Shown here: one piece after another, positions 1-6,440 of the stretch
How positions within the stretch are numbered: position 1 is the stretch's first letter
Layout: the number at the start of each line of letters is the position of its first letter
Made by a program: the position numbers and the translations under genes
Origin: an uncultured Bacilli bacterium
Lineage (GTDB): Bacteria > Bacillota_I > Bacilli_A > RF39 > UBA660
DNA: 10,124 bases
Assembly (NCBI GenBank): GCA_944372725.1
Contig: CALWAA010000025.1
Coordinates: 1-10,124 of the forward strand
Direction of reading: 5' to 3'
Notes under the pieces: model-generated
Database searches by the model: none
What the model was told of the DNA's origin: nothing
What the model saw: the letters and a program-made list of their open reading frames with translations, nothing else

Positions 1-10
1 ATCTAGTCAA

Positions 11-130
11 CTTTTTTAACTTCCCGATTTAATGGCTGGGTACACCGCTTTTTTAACTTCCCGATTTAATGGCTGGGAACACCGCTTTTTTAACTTCCCG
101 ATTTAATGGCTGGGAACACCGCTTTTTTAA
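11..130. repeat. 37-bp tandem repeat, three copies plus a 9-bp stub
   Basis: Copies lie at 11-47, 48-84 and 85-121, with a partial fourth at 122-130. Each begins CTTTTTTAAC and ends GGAACACCGC. Copies 2 and 3 are identical; copy 1 differs by one base (T at 41 where the others have A). Each unit contains an inverted repeat, TTCCC and GGGAA separated by 12 bases, so an RNA from either strand could fold into a row of small hairpins; the copy 1 change shortens its stem. There is no spacer between units, so it is not a CRISPR array. Because 37 is not a multiple of 3, the reading frame shifts from unit to unit and stops appear, so it does not look coding. The first 10 bases of the window do not continue the repeat. 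Function unknown. Confidence 0.95.
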
Positions 131-145
131 TGTAATTGCTTACAT
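130..145. promoter_or_regulatory. 16-bp palindrome at the expected start of the leftward transcript
   Basis: ATGTAATTGCTTACAT is a perfect 6-bp inverted repeat with a 4-base centre. It lies just downstream of the minus-strand promoter at 154-183, where the first transcribed bases should fall. On the minus strand the loop reads GCAA, a GNRA-type tetraloop. It could be a repressor operator or a small 5' hairpin of the RNA; the sequence cannot decide between them. No regulator is assigned. Confidence 0.5.
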
Positions 146-153
146 CTATTTGT

Positions 154-183
154 ATTTTACCATAATTATTATACTCTTGTCAA
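154..183 (-). promoter_or_regulatory. Strong sigma-A type promoter firing leftward
   Basis: On the minus strand there is a perfect -35 box TTGACA (183-178), an 18-base spacer, and -10 box TAAAAT (159-154) preceded by TGG, an extended -10. It begins only 12 bases past the acetyltransferase stop. Transcription would start near 147 and run through the palindrome and the 37-bp repeats out of the window. No start codon with a ribosome binding site follows within the window, so the product is either a gene beyond the left edge with a long leader, or a non-coding RNA. Confidence 0.65.
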
Positions 184-195
184 AGTATTTGATGC

Positions 196-666
196 TCATT
201 TTGATAATTTACCATTATAGCAATATTCATTATCTTTTTTGCCATTATAATTTTTAATTACTTCTTCTAATTTCCAGTGATATTTAAGAATTATTTTTTG
301 GAATGCTGGTAAAACATTTTGATTACAACTGAATATTGGTTTATTTGTTTGTAAGAGAAAAAAACTTTTTTCTAATAGAGTTGTTCCTATACCCTTTTTT
401 TGATATTCTTTAGCTACATAAATCGTACATATCTTTTTTTCTGGCTCTTTTTTCAAGGATAAACAGGCAATTATGTTTTGCTTATCTTTCATAAAGAGAA
501 TATCTCTTTTTTGCATTAAGCTTTCTTTTATTTGCTTATCGTAAAACCAATTTTTATAATTGGGGTAATACTTACTTAAATGTGATGTAAACTCATAAAG
601 TTCACTAATTATTTTGTTTAATTTTTGAGGATTATTTATATAATCCGTTAATTTTTCAATAATCAT
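196..666 (-). CDS. GNAT-family N-acetyltransferase
   Basis: This 156-residue protein is close to the usual single-domain GNAT length. The acetyl-CoA binding motif A is at about residues 79-101: a beta strand (ICTIYVAKEY) followed by QKKGIG (89-94), matching the family's Q/R-x-x-G-x-G/A pyrophosphate loop, then a helix. The N-terminal 60 residues are helical and rich in Tyr and Lys; the substrate cannot be read from the sequence and could be a small molecule or a protein N-terminus. The ATG at 666 has a GAGG ribosome binding site (677-674) with a 7-base spacer. The stop is TGA. It follows the HerA-like gene by 40 bp, but a hairpin terminator lies between them. I see no clear promoter of its own, so it may depend on readthrough. 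No terminator is visible after its stop. Confidence 0.85.
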   Translation of the reverse strand: MIIEKLTDYINNPQKLNKIISELYEFTSHLSKYYPNYKNWFYDKQIKESLMQKRDILFMKDKQNIIACLSLKKEPEKKICTIYVAKEYQKKGIGTTLLEKSFFLLQTNKPIFSCNQNVLPAFQKIILKYHWKLEEVIKNYNGKKDNEYCYNGKLSK

Positions 667-684
667 TAGAATACCTCATTAATA

Positions 685-708
685 GAAAAAGACTAGCTAT
701 CTAGTCTT
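685..708 (-). terminator. Hairpin terminator overlapping the HerA-like gene stop codon
   Basis: On the minus strand AAGACTAG (708-701) pairs perfectly with CTAGTCTT (696-689) around a 4-base loop, and a run of T follows (690-686). The stem is 8 bp but AT-rich, so it may leak into the acetyltransferase gene. Two bases of the TAA stop (709-707) are part of the stem. Confidence 0.65.
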
Positions 709-2707
709 AACCAAACTTTGAAATATCTCCCATTCCAGACATTGGATTAAAATCTTCGTTATTTTCTTCTAAATTTTTATTTGGATTTTGTAATTCTTTG
801 AATGTTTTAGGTTTATTTTCTAAAATGCTGTCGCTTACTTCATTTATTTCTGGTTGCGCTTTTATCTCACTTTCTAAATTACTTGTTGAAACACCCTCTG
901 TTACATAATTATTTGCAACAGCATCTGGAGCTATTTGTGGGGCAATAGATGGTTCTTCTTCCCAACATGCCGATACATTACAGTTAGTTGAATATGGCAT
1001 TGGGTCAGGCATTTCTAATTTACAAATCATTGGTATTTTAAACGCACTACCAAAAGAAACACAATTTCCTGGTTGTAATACTTTCATTTTTTCAATAACA
1101 TCAGCACTAATATTAGGAAGCATCTCTTCAATGTATTTAATATCTTTTGGGTGGGTCATTTTAAAGATTAAAAAGTTAGAACATTGAGCGATAACAGTAT
1201 CACTGATTTCTACTGGTCTTTGAGAAATAATATCAAGAATGACGCCATATTTACGACCTTCTTTAGCAATACGGTCAAAGATATTATATCCAAGTAAGAA
1301 AGTATCGGTATCTTGTTGAATATATCTATGGGCTTCTTCTAAGAATAAATGGAATGGAATACTTGCTCTTTTTTGTAATCCTTTAGCATAATCAAATAAT
1401 ATTTTAGAAATAATTTTAACAATTACTTTAGCATAAGCATCATCAATATCTTCTAAGTTAATATTGACAATTTGCGCTCTAGCATTTTCTTTACGACATA
1501 ACTCAGCTACAAATTCTTCGGTGCTTGTATATTTAGAACCATCAAAATAATTATTAACTTGACCTCCAATAATTGTATTTAATCTAACTTGTAAAATCAT
1601 TGCTTCATTATACATCATTTGATTTCCTTGAAATCCTTCACTAATCAAAGTAAATTCTAGGGCATTCGCTAAATCTTTTAATGTGTAAAATGCTTTCATT
1701 GGAATAGGCATTTCGGTAATAGATTCATCAATATGCTTTAAAATATACTCGGTAATTAAAACAGATTCACCAAAGTTTCCATTAGAATCAATTTCAAAAC
1801 ATTCACTAAAACTTCTCGTGTAACCTAGTCCAGGTATAACAGAATCAAAGTTAAATTCCTTGGTGTGACATACTTCAATGACTTTAAATATTTCATTCTT
1901 TTTATAGCTTGTTGTAGCATTACTAAAAAGTATTGCAATTAAAGCTTTCGCAATTAAATGATTTTTATATTTGGTTACTTCTTCACTATCACTAGAAAAT
2001 ATTTTAGCATATTTAATACTTCTTTCCAAAATTGGCAACTGAGAATGTGAATTAGCTTGAAGTAATAAGGCCACATCATCAAGCGTTAATAAATTTACTG
2101 GTATTTTAAGTAAATAATCAGTTGGTTCAGTGGGATTAGTTGTAATAAACTTATAGTTATAGCTTGGATTAATCTTATTTAGAGAACCAAAAGCATTTTT
2201 ATATTCACCATATGCATCAAAGAAAAACATATTGGCATTGTATGTTACTGTTTTTGGATTACTAAATATATTTTGAATAATTCTTGATACACCACAGGAT
2301 TTACCAGAACCAGAGTTACCAAATATCGCTAAGTGATTAGAAAATAAATCATTGATATTAGGGCAAATTTGAAACCCTTTATAAGTTGCACTAGAACCTA
2401 AAGTAAAGCTTTTATTACTTAGTGTTCCTACTAATTCCAGCAATTCCTCACTATTAATAATTCTAAGAGAACTAGATAATAATGGCTTTCTAATAACACC
2501 ATTGATATATTTGCTTCCAACATATTCTCCTAAGAAACGTATTTTTATTTCTTCATCATTTAATTCAATAACCTCACCAAGAATTCTTTGGTCTTTATCT
2601 TCAAAAATAACATGAATATTCATTAAATCTGCCGTAATTGTATCTTTACTGATGTTTTCTACATGAGCTATATTATCACTAATATATAAAATTTTACCAA
2701 ATATCAT
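707..2707 (-). CDS. HerA-like (DUF87) hexameric ATPase with disordered C-terminal tail
   Basis: This 666-residue protein belongs to the HerA/FtsK superfamily of ring-forming DNA translocases. Residues 1-75 look like the HAS-barrel (GKILYIS near the start, GEVIEL at 44-49). The Walker A motif GNSGSGKS is at 130-137, followed by FFFDAYGEY at 161-169, the D-x-x-GEY signature of the group. Walker B with catalytic glutamate is FHLFLEEAH at 452-460; EGRKYG (483-488) gives the likely arginine finger and ISQRP (494-498) the sensor. Residues 583-666 are a low-complexity tail rich in Glu, Asn and Pro, probably disordered. The ATG at 2707 is preceded by AGGTAGG (2722-2716) with an 8-base spacer. Family members work with NurA nuclease in end resection or with SIR2 or DUF4297 effectors in phage defence. 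No such partner is in the window, so its role stays open. It has its own promoter and terminator. Confidence 0.88.
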   Translation of the reverse strand: MIFGKILYISDNIAHVENISKDTITADLMNIHVIFEDKDQRILGEVIELNDEEIKIRFLGEYVGSKYINGVIRKPLLSSSLRIINSEELLELVGTLSNKSFTLGSSATYKGFQICPNINDLFSNHLAIFGNSGSGKSCGVSRIIQNIFSNPKTVTYNANMFFFDAYGEYKNAFGSLNKINPSYNYKFITTNPTEPTDYLLKIPVNLLTLDDVALLLQANSHSQLPILERSIKYAKIFSSDSEEVTKYKNHLIAKALIAILFSNATTSYKKNEIFKVIEVCHTKEFNFDSVIPGLGYTRSFSECFEIDSNGNFGESVLITEYILKHIDESITEMPIPMKAFYTLKDLANALEFTLISEGFQGNQMMYNEAMILQVRLNTIIGGQVNNYFDGSKYTSTEEFVAELCRKENARAQIVNINLEDIDDAYAKVIVKIISKILFDYAKGLQKRASIPFHLFLEEAHRYIQQDTDTFLLGYNIFDRIAKEGRKYGVILDIISQRPVEISDTVIAQCSNFLIFKMTHPKDIKYIEEMLPNISADVIEKMKVLQPGNCVSFGSAFKIPMICKLEMPDPMPYSTNCNVSACWEEEPSIAPQIAPDAVANNYVTEGVSTSNLESEIKAQPEINEVSDSILENKPKTFKELQNPNKNLEENNEDFNPMSGMGDISKFG

Positions 2708-2733
2708 CCTATCAACCTACCTACTATAATAAA

Positions 2734-2742
2734 ATTATAGCA
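2734..2742 (-). promoter_or_regulatory. Extended -10 promoter of the HerA-like gene
   Basis: TGCTATAAT (2742-2734) on the minus strand is a perfect TATAAT with the TGn extension. Seventeen bases upstream the -35 position is only TTTTTT, which is the U-tract of the preceding terminator, so the extended -10 must carry recognition. Transcription should start near 2727, giving a leader of about 20 bases that includes the AGGTAGG ribosome binding site. Confidence 0.65.
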
Positions 2743-2753
2743 TGTTTCAAGCT

Positions 2754-2784
2754 AAAAAAAAAGAGGTTCTTTGAAAAAGCCTCT
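2754..2784 (-). terminator. Rho-independent terminator after the Fic gene
   Basis: On the minus strand AGAGG (2784-2780) pairs with CCTCT (2766-2762); further partial A-T pairing is possible inside the 13-base interior. Eight T residues follow the stem directly (2761-2754), continuing its last T. It lies about 40 bases past the Fic stop and separates that gene from the HerA-like gene. Confidence 0.85.
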
Positions 2785-2809
2785 ATTTAAAATAAACACA
2801 AATAGACGT

Positions 2810-2853
2810 TTCGGCTTAAATTCGGCTTAAATTCGGCTTAAATTCGGCTTATC
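2810..2853. repeat. 11-bp tandem repeat spanning the Fic stop codon
   Basis: The unit TTCGGCTTAAA occurs at 2810-2820, 2821-2831 and 2832-2842, with a fourth copy matching 9 of 11 bases at 2843-2853. Read on the minus strand the unit is AAGCCGAATTT or a close form. It encodes the last Fic residues (KPNLSRI) and supplies the TAA stop at 2829-2827. The remaining copies are 3' untranslated. Short perfect direct repeats of this kind can arise and change by replication slippage. Confidence 0.9.
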
Positions 2854-3921
2854 TAATTTTTGAGCATATTTACTCGTTAAAACATAATCAATATTTCGAA
2901 TTTGTTTATCATTGTATCTTTCTAAAAAGCCATTTTCAATCCATTTTTTAACCCAATTATTAGCAGTGTCTAAATTAATTTTAAAATGATTAGCAATATC
3001 TTTCGCTTTTATTTTGCCATTCGTAACAATATAATTAGCAACCCAGCGTTCCCTTTTATCTAATGTATCTAATATATTAATTTCCTCTTTACTATTTTCA
3101 TAAATTTCTTTTACTCTATTACCAACCACTTCAAAAGTCGTTGCCATAATAGAGATAAAATACTCCAGCCATTCTGTTATATCTGCTTCATTTCTTCCAA
3201 AATAAAAGTTATGATGTAATCCCATTTGTAGAGAATGATAATATAGAGCAATATTTTTATCATAAAATTCTTCTAAAACATAAAAACCTTTCAAATCATA
3301 ACCATATGATTTTAAAATAAAAGTTGCTAGTAATCTAGCACAACGTCCATTGCCATCCCAAAAAGGATGTATAGTAACAAATTGATACGCTAAGATGCCA
3401 GCCTTTATAGGAATAGGTATATCATTGTATTCTTCAGAATTGTACTCATGAATCATTTGTTTCATTAAAGAATCAACATCACACGCCTCAGGTGGTAAAT
3501 AAACAACAGTTCCTGTTACAGAATCAACAACAGCATTTTGCCCCTCACGATACTGATTCTTAAAAGTTAAATGTTTTCCAGACACTAAATTATGTACTTT
3601 AAAAATTAATTCTTCTGTTATTTTCTTGTTATTTTCCGCTTCTTTACTTAAATATAATAATGCATTGTAGTAATTTCTAACTTCTAAAACATTTCTCTCA
3701 TGTGAATCATTTTTATTCTCAATGATATCTCTTACTTCCTTAAGATTTAAACGGTTCCCTTCTATTTTTGTAGAATAATGAACTCTTTTTGCAAGCGAAT
3801 CCCTTTTTATTTCTTCTTCAATAGAAATGGGCAATTCTAATAAATCTACAATTTCTTTAGCTTTATTAATTTTTATTAAATCATTTACTAATTGATTAGT
3901 ATAATTCCATTTTAAGTTCAT
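2827..3921 (-). CDS. Fic domain protein with C-terminal winged helix (probable AMPylator)
   Basis: This 364-residue protein carries the complete Fic catalytic motif HPFWDGNGRCAR (185-196), with catalytic His185 and nucleotide-binding Gly and Arg residues. The beta-hairpin flap that positions the target is at about 129-145 (ends YLPPE). An N-terminal inhibitory helix S-x-x-x-E-G is at 50-55 (STKIEGNRL), placing it in class II, in which the helix Glu (here Glu54) blocks productive ATP binding, so the enzyme restrains itself and needs no separate antitoxin. Residues about 286-350 form a winged-helix domain, common in stand-alone bacterial Fic proteins. Such enzymes transfer AMP to hydroxyl side chains; the target here is unknown. 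The ATG has a GGAG site (3932-3929) with a 7-base spacer. It starts 25 bp after the Asn-rich protein and is probably cotranscribed with it. The C-terminus lies in an 11-bp tandem repeat. Confidence 0.93.
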   Translation of the reverse strand: MNLKWNYTNQLVNDLIKINKAKEIVDLLELPISIEEEIKRDSLAKRVHYSTKIEGNRLNLKEVRDIIENKNDSHERNVLEVRNYYNALLYLSKEAENNKKITEELIFKVHNLVSGKHLTFKNQYREGQNAVVDSVTGTVVYLPPEACDVDSLMKQMIHEYNSEEYNDIPIPIKAGILAYQFVTIHPFWDGNGRCARLLATFILKSYGYDLKGFYVLEEFYDKNIALYYHSLQMGLHHNFYFGRNEADITEWLEYFISIMATTFEVVGNRVKEIYENSKEEINILDTLDKRERWVANYIVTNGKIKAKDIANHFKINLDTANNWVKKWIENGFLERYNDKQIRNIDYVLTSKYAQKLDKPNLSRI

Positions 3922-3946
3922 ATATCAGCTCCATATCTAAAATTTA

Positions 3947-4957
3947 TTATTTTCCACTCCAAATTTCATACCAATTCTTTAGTTTATCTAAACCAGAACT
4001 TGCTAAGTCTTTAATTAAATCCCAAGTAAAGCCAAAACTTTTCTTTAGACTTTGAAAATCATTTTTGGCACTTTCACATAAATCACTATGATTTTCACAT
4101 ATACTTGTTGTTATATCCAAATATGTACTTACTATTAAGTTTTTTACGCTAGTATATACTTTATTAGCACCATTACTAATTGTTTCTTTATATCCGGGGA
4201 AAACATTATCTATTTTATCATCAATCCATAAAGCAGCTTTTAATACTTCTAATTTAGCGCTTGTGCTTAATTCATTAAAAGTGTGTCCGGCTATTTCACC
4301 ATTATAAAATAGGAAATCAACAACGGTAATAAAACCACTTTTTAAAGTATCTGTAATTCCTTTATCAGCATCACTTTCTACTTTATTTACATATTCTAAT
4401 ACCGCCTCATCAGCAGATTTAGTACTTACATTATTATTAGAATTGTTGTTTGTTGGCGTTTTATTGGTGTTAGTATTATTTGGCTTATTATGATTAGTAA
4501 CATTAGAATTATTATTTGTTGGATTATTATTGGTAGAATTATTGGTATTTTTATTTTCGTTTGTTTCATTTAAATTGCTATTATTTTCTTGATTGCTATT
4601 TATCATATTTTCTGATTTATTGGTAGTGTTATTTTCTTCTAATTCTTTTTCTGGTTCATTTTCTTTTATTAATTTTTCTTCTATAGCAGTAATCTCTTTA
4701 GGGTTTGTAGAATCTTTTAAACTACTTTTTTTGTAAGTAACAGTTATTTCATCCCCTACTTTATAATTGTTAGATATATTATTGATGATATAATCTTCCT
4801 CATCTGTTTCAAGCATGATATAGCCATCTCCACGAATTAATACTGTACCAGTTATGCTTAATTCCTCATCTTCTTTCGTTAGAAAATAAATGGCAATAGA
4901 AGCACCAATAAATAAAATAATAATAACAATTAGCCATATTATATTCTTTTTTGACAT
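3947..4957 (-). CDS. Membrane-anchored Asn-rich protein of unknown function
   Basis: I do not recognise a family. The likely start is the ATG at 4957-4955 (336 residues): AGGAAG at 4971-4966 lies 8 bases upstream, whereas the in-frame GTG at 4966 directly abuts AGGAA with no spacer. After KKN comes one hydrophobic segment of about 20 residues (IIWLIVIIILFIGASIAIYF) without a clear cleavage site, so probably an N-terminal anchor with the rest outside. Next is a small beta-rich stretch of about 50 residues (SITGTVLIRGDGYIMLETD onward, ending ITVTYKK), OB- or SH3-like in pattern. Then comes a charged then Asn/Thr-rich linker of roughly 80 residues (many N-N-N runs), and a predicted helical C-terminal domain of about 155 residues. 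That domain holds the only two cysteines, seven residues apart (CENHSDLC), which could form a disulfide outside the cell. It has its own promoter and precedes the Fic gene. Confidence 0.85.
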   Translation of the reverse strand: MSKKNIIWLIVIIILFIGASIAIYFLTKEDEELSITGTVLIRGDGYIMLETDEEDYIINNISNNYKVGDEITVTYKKSSLKDSTNPKEITAIEEKLIKENEPEKELEENNTTNKSENMINSNQENNSNLNETNENKNTNNSTNNNPTNNNSNVTNHNKPNNTNTNKTPTNNNSNNNVSTKSADEAVLEYVNKVESDADKGITDTLKSGFITVVDFLFYNGEIAGHTFNELSTSAKLEVLKAALWIDDKIDNVFPGYKETISNGANKVYTSVKNLIVSTYLDITTSICENHSDLCESAKNDFQSLKKSFGFTWDLIKDLASSGLDKLKNWYEIWSGK

Positions 4958-4965
4958 ACTACTCA

Positions 4966-4971
4966 CTTCCT
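4966..4971 (-). promoter_or_regulatory. Ribosome binding site that decides the start of the Asn-rich protein
   Basis: AGGAAG on the minus strand lies 8 bases before ATG at 4957-4955 and immediately next to an in-frame GTG at 4966-4964. Only the ATG has workable spacing. The promoter at 4978-5006 predicts a 5' end near 4971, so the site sits at the very start of the mRNA. Confidence 0.6.
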
Positions 4972-4977
4972 AAGAAT

Positions 4978-5006
4978 ATTATACACGAAAAAAGATGAAA
5001 TGTAAA
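4978..5006 (-). promoter_or_regulatory. Near-consensus sigma-A promoter of the Asn-rich protein and Fic genes
   Basis: On the minus strand TTTACA (5006-5001, five of six consensus bases), a spacer of exactly 17 bases, and a perfect TATAAT (4983-4978). Transcription should start near 4971. The -35 box lies within the loop and stem of the gatB terminator, so the two elements share the same DNA. Confidence 0.75.
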
Positions 5007-5013
5007 TTTCACC
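4988..5013 (-). terminator. Rho-independent terminator of the asnS-gatCAB operon
   Basis: On the minus strand GGTGAAAT (5013-5006) pairs with ATTTCATC (5001-4994) through eight pairs, one of them G-U, around the loop TTAC, followed by six T residues (4993-4988). The first stem base is the G of the gatB TAG stop (5015-5013). Confidence 0.88.
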
Positions 5014-6440
5014 TATTTTAATTTTTCTGTTAATATCTCTTTGGTTAAAACTGGATTAGCCTTTCCTCTTGTTTGCTTCATTACTTGACCAACAAAATAA
5101 TCAAAGATATTTGTCCTTCCGTTTTTATATTCTTCTATTTGCACTTGATTGTTAGCAAGAATTTCATCAATAATTTTAGTAAGTTCCTCTTTATCACTTA
5201 TTTGAGCATTATCTTTACTTAAAAAGTCTTTAATCTCCTTTTTTTCTTCAATAACTTTTAAGAAAATTTCTTTAGCTTGTTTGGAACTAATGGTTCCCTT
5301 ATTTAATTCACCAATTAATTCTTTTAATTTTAAAGGAGTTAAATATAAATCATTAATGGCTATATTATTTTTATTAATATATCCAAGTATTTGCGTAGAA
5401 ATCCAGTTAGCAGCACTTTTAGCTTCTATTCCTAACTTTAAACATTCTTCAAAGTAATCAGATACATCTTTTTCTTTAATTAATACTTCTGCATCATAAT
5501 TACTTAATCCATAATTTTTAATATAATCTTGTTTTCTCTCTAGGTGCAGTCTTGGAATAGATGCTTTTATTTCTTTTAACCATTCCTCATTTAGTTTAAA
5601 TTTCGGGATATTTGGTTCAACAAAATATTTATAATCAATGGCATCTACTTTGCTACGCATTCTAATGGTTGTTGCAGATTCTTCATCCCATCTTCTTGTT
5701 TCTTGTTCAACTTCATTATATCTTCCCTCTGCTTTTAGCTTTGTTTGTCTTTCTATTTCATAGTTAATAGCGCCAATTACCCCACCAATTGAATTGATAT
5801 TTTTAGTTTCTACTTTTGTTCCTAACTCATTAGAGTCTTCATCAGCGATAGAAACGTTTACATCACAGCGAATTTGTCCTCTCTTCGTATCGGCATCAGA
5901 TATTCCTAAATAGCGATATATTCGAATCATATGCTCGATAAAAGCACTAGCTTCTTCAGCCGAGTGAAGACATGGTTCCGTTACTAATTCTAAAAGTGGT
6001 ACACCAGCTCTATTATAATCAATGTTTGAAGTATCAAAGAAATGGTCTAAGCTAGCCGAATCTTCTTCTAAATGAATATCATGAATATAAATAGGTAAAA
6101 GCTTACCATTAACTTCAATTTCAATTTGACCATTGATACCAATCGGCTTTGTCATTTGGGTGATTTGATAACCTTTCGGTAAATCGGGATAATAATAGTT
6201 TTTACGGTCAAAAATTAGATATTCTGGTTGTTTGCAATTTAAAACCATACTCATTTTTAAAGCATCTTCGACACATTTTTGATTTACTACTGGAAGAGTT
6301 CCCGGAAAAGCCATATCAATAGGTGCTATATTTGTATTGGGAGTTTCACTATAAGCATTTTTAGCAGAAGAAAATACTTTGGAATTACTTTTTAATTCGC
6401 AATGCATTTCTATCCCGATAGTTGCTACTTGCTTTTTCAT
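5013..6440 (-). CDS. gatB: Asp/Glu-tRNA amidotransferase subunit B
   Basis: GatB phosphorylates the side chain of mischarged Glu-tRNA(Gln) (or Asp-tRNA(Asn)) and replaces the phosphate with ammonia delivered from GatA. The 475 residues match full-length bacterial GatB. The N-terminal kinase-like cradle shows IGIEMHCELKSNSKVFSSA at 8-26 (Glu11 at the catalytic position), PGTLPVVN at 46-53, DRKNYYYPDLPKGYQ at 78-92, HLEEDSAS at 123-130, DYNRAGVPLLELVTEP at 141-156 and GQIRCDVNVS at 188-197. The helical middle and the C-terminal YqeY-like tRNA-binding tail follow (NGRTNIFDYFVGQVMKQTRG, then KANP). The ATG overlaps the gatA stop by one base (TAATG) and is served by a perfect AAGGAGG seven bases upstream, inside gatA. 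Because asnS is in the same operon, Glu-tRNA(Gln) is the likelier physiological substrate; that is inference. Confidence 0.97.
   Translation of the reverse strand: MKKQVATIGIEMHCELKSNSKVFSSAKNAYSETPNTNIAPIDMAFPGTLPVVNQKCVEDALKMSMVLNCKQPEYLIFDRKNYYYPDLPKGYQITQMTKPIGINGQIEIEVNGKLLPIYIHDIHLEEDSASLDHFFDTSNIDYNRAGVPLLELVTEPCLHSAEEASAFIEHMIRIYRYLGISDADTKRGQIRCDVNVSIADEDSNELGTKVETKNINSIGGVIGAINYEIERQTKLKAEGRYNEVEQETRRWDEESATTIRMRSKVDAIDYKYFVEPNIPKFKLNEEWLKEIKASIPRLHLERKQDYIKNYGLSNYDAEVLIKEKDVSDYFEECLKLGIEAKSAANWISTQILGYINKNNIAINDLYLTPLKLKELIGELNKGTISSKQAKEIFLKVIEEKKEIKDFLSKDNAQISDKEELTKIIDEILANNQVQIEEYKNGRTNIFDYFVGQVMKQTRGKANPVLTKEILTEKLK

Noticed and set aside
1..8. ATCTAGTC at the left edge matches an arm of the terminator at 689-708
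   Set aside because: Eight matching bases can occur by chance, and the other half of any hairpin would be outside the window.
34..60. T-box-like wording in the first repeat (GGGTACACCGC followed by TTTTTT and CTTCCC)
   Set aside because: It loosely recalls the T-box GGTGGNACCGCG and CCC arm, but the order of bases differs, it recurs every 37 bp, and there is no stem I or downstream synthetase on that strand.
11..130. CRISPR array
   Set aside because: The period is 37 bases and the whole period is repeated, with no unique spacers and no cas genes in the window.
11..130. Plus-strand terminators in each repeat (TTCCC/GGGAA stem, then six T)
   Set aside because: Six bases (CACCGC) separate the short stem from the T-run, too far for a standard terminator, and three in a row have no visible gene to end.
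69..257. 62-residue plus-strand reading frame through the repeats
   Set aside because: It has no ribosome binding site, its first part is just the translated repeat, and its end overlaps the acetyltransferase gene in antisense.
358..453. Runs of 6-7 A or T in the acetyltransferase gene as a phase-variation switch
   Set aside because: Such runs are expected in Lys- and Phe-rich coding sequence at this base composition, none exceeds 7 bases, and the frame is intact.
707..3921. Fic plus HerA as a single defence operon
   Set aside because: A good terminator (2754-2784) and a separate extended -10 promoter (2734-2742) divide them, and no nuclease, sensor or integrase is present.
2827..3921. Fic toxin with a separate antitoxin (class I)
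   Set aside because: The inhibitory S-x-x-x-E-G motif is inside the same protein at residues 50-55, and the adjacent genes do not resemble a small FicA-type antitoxin.
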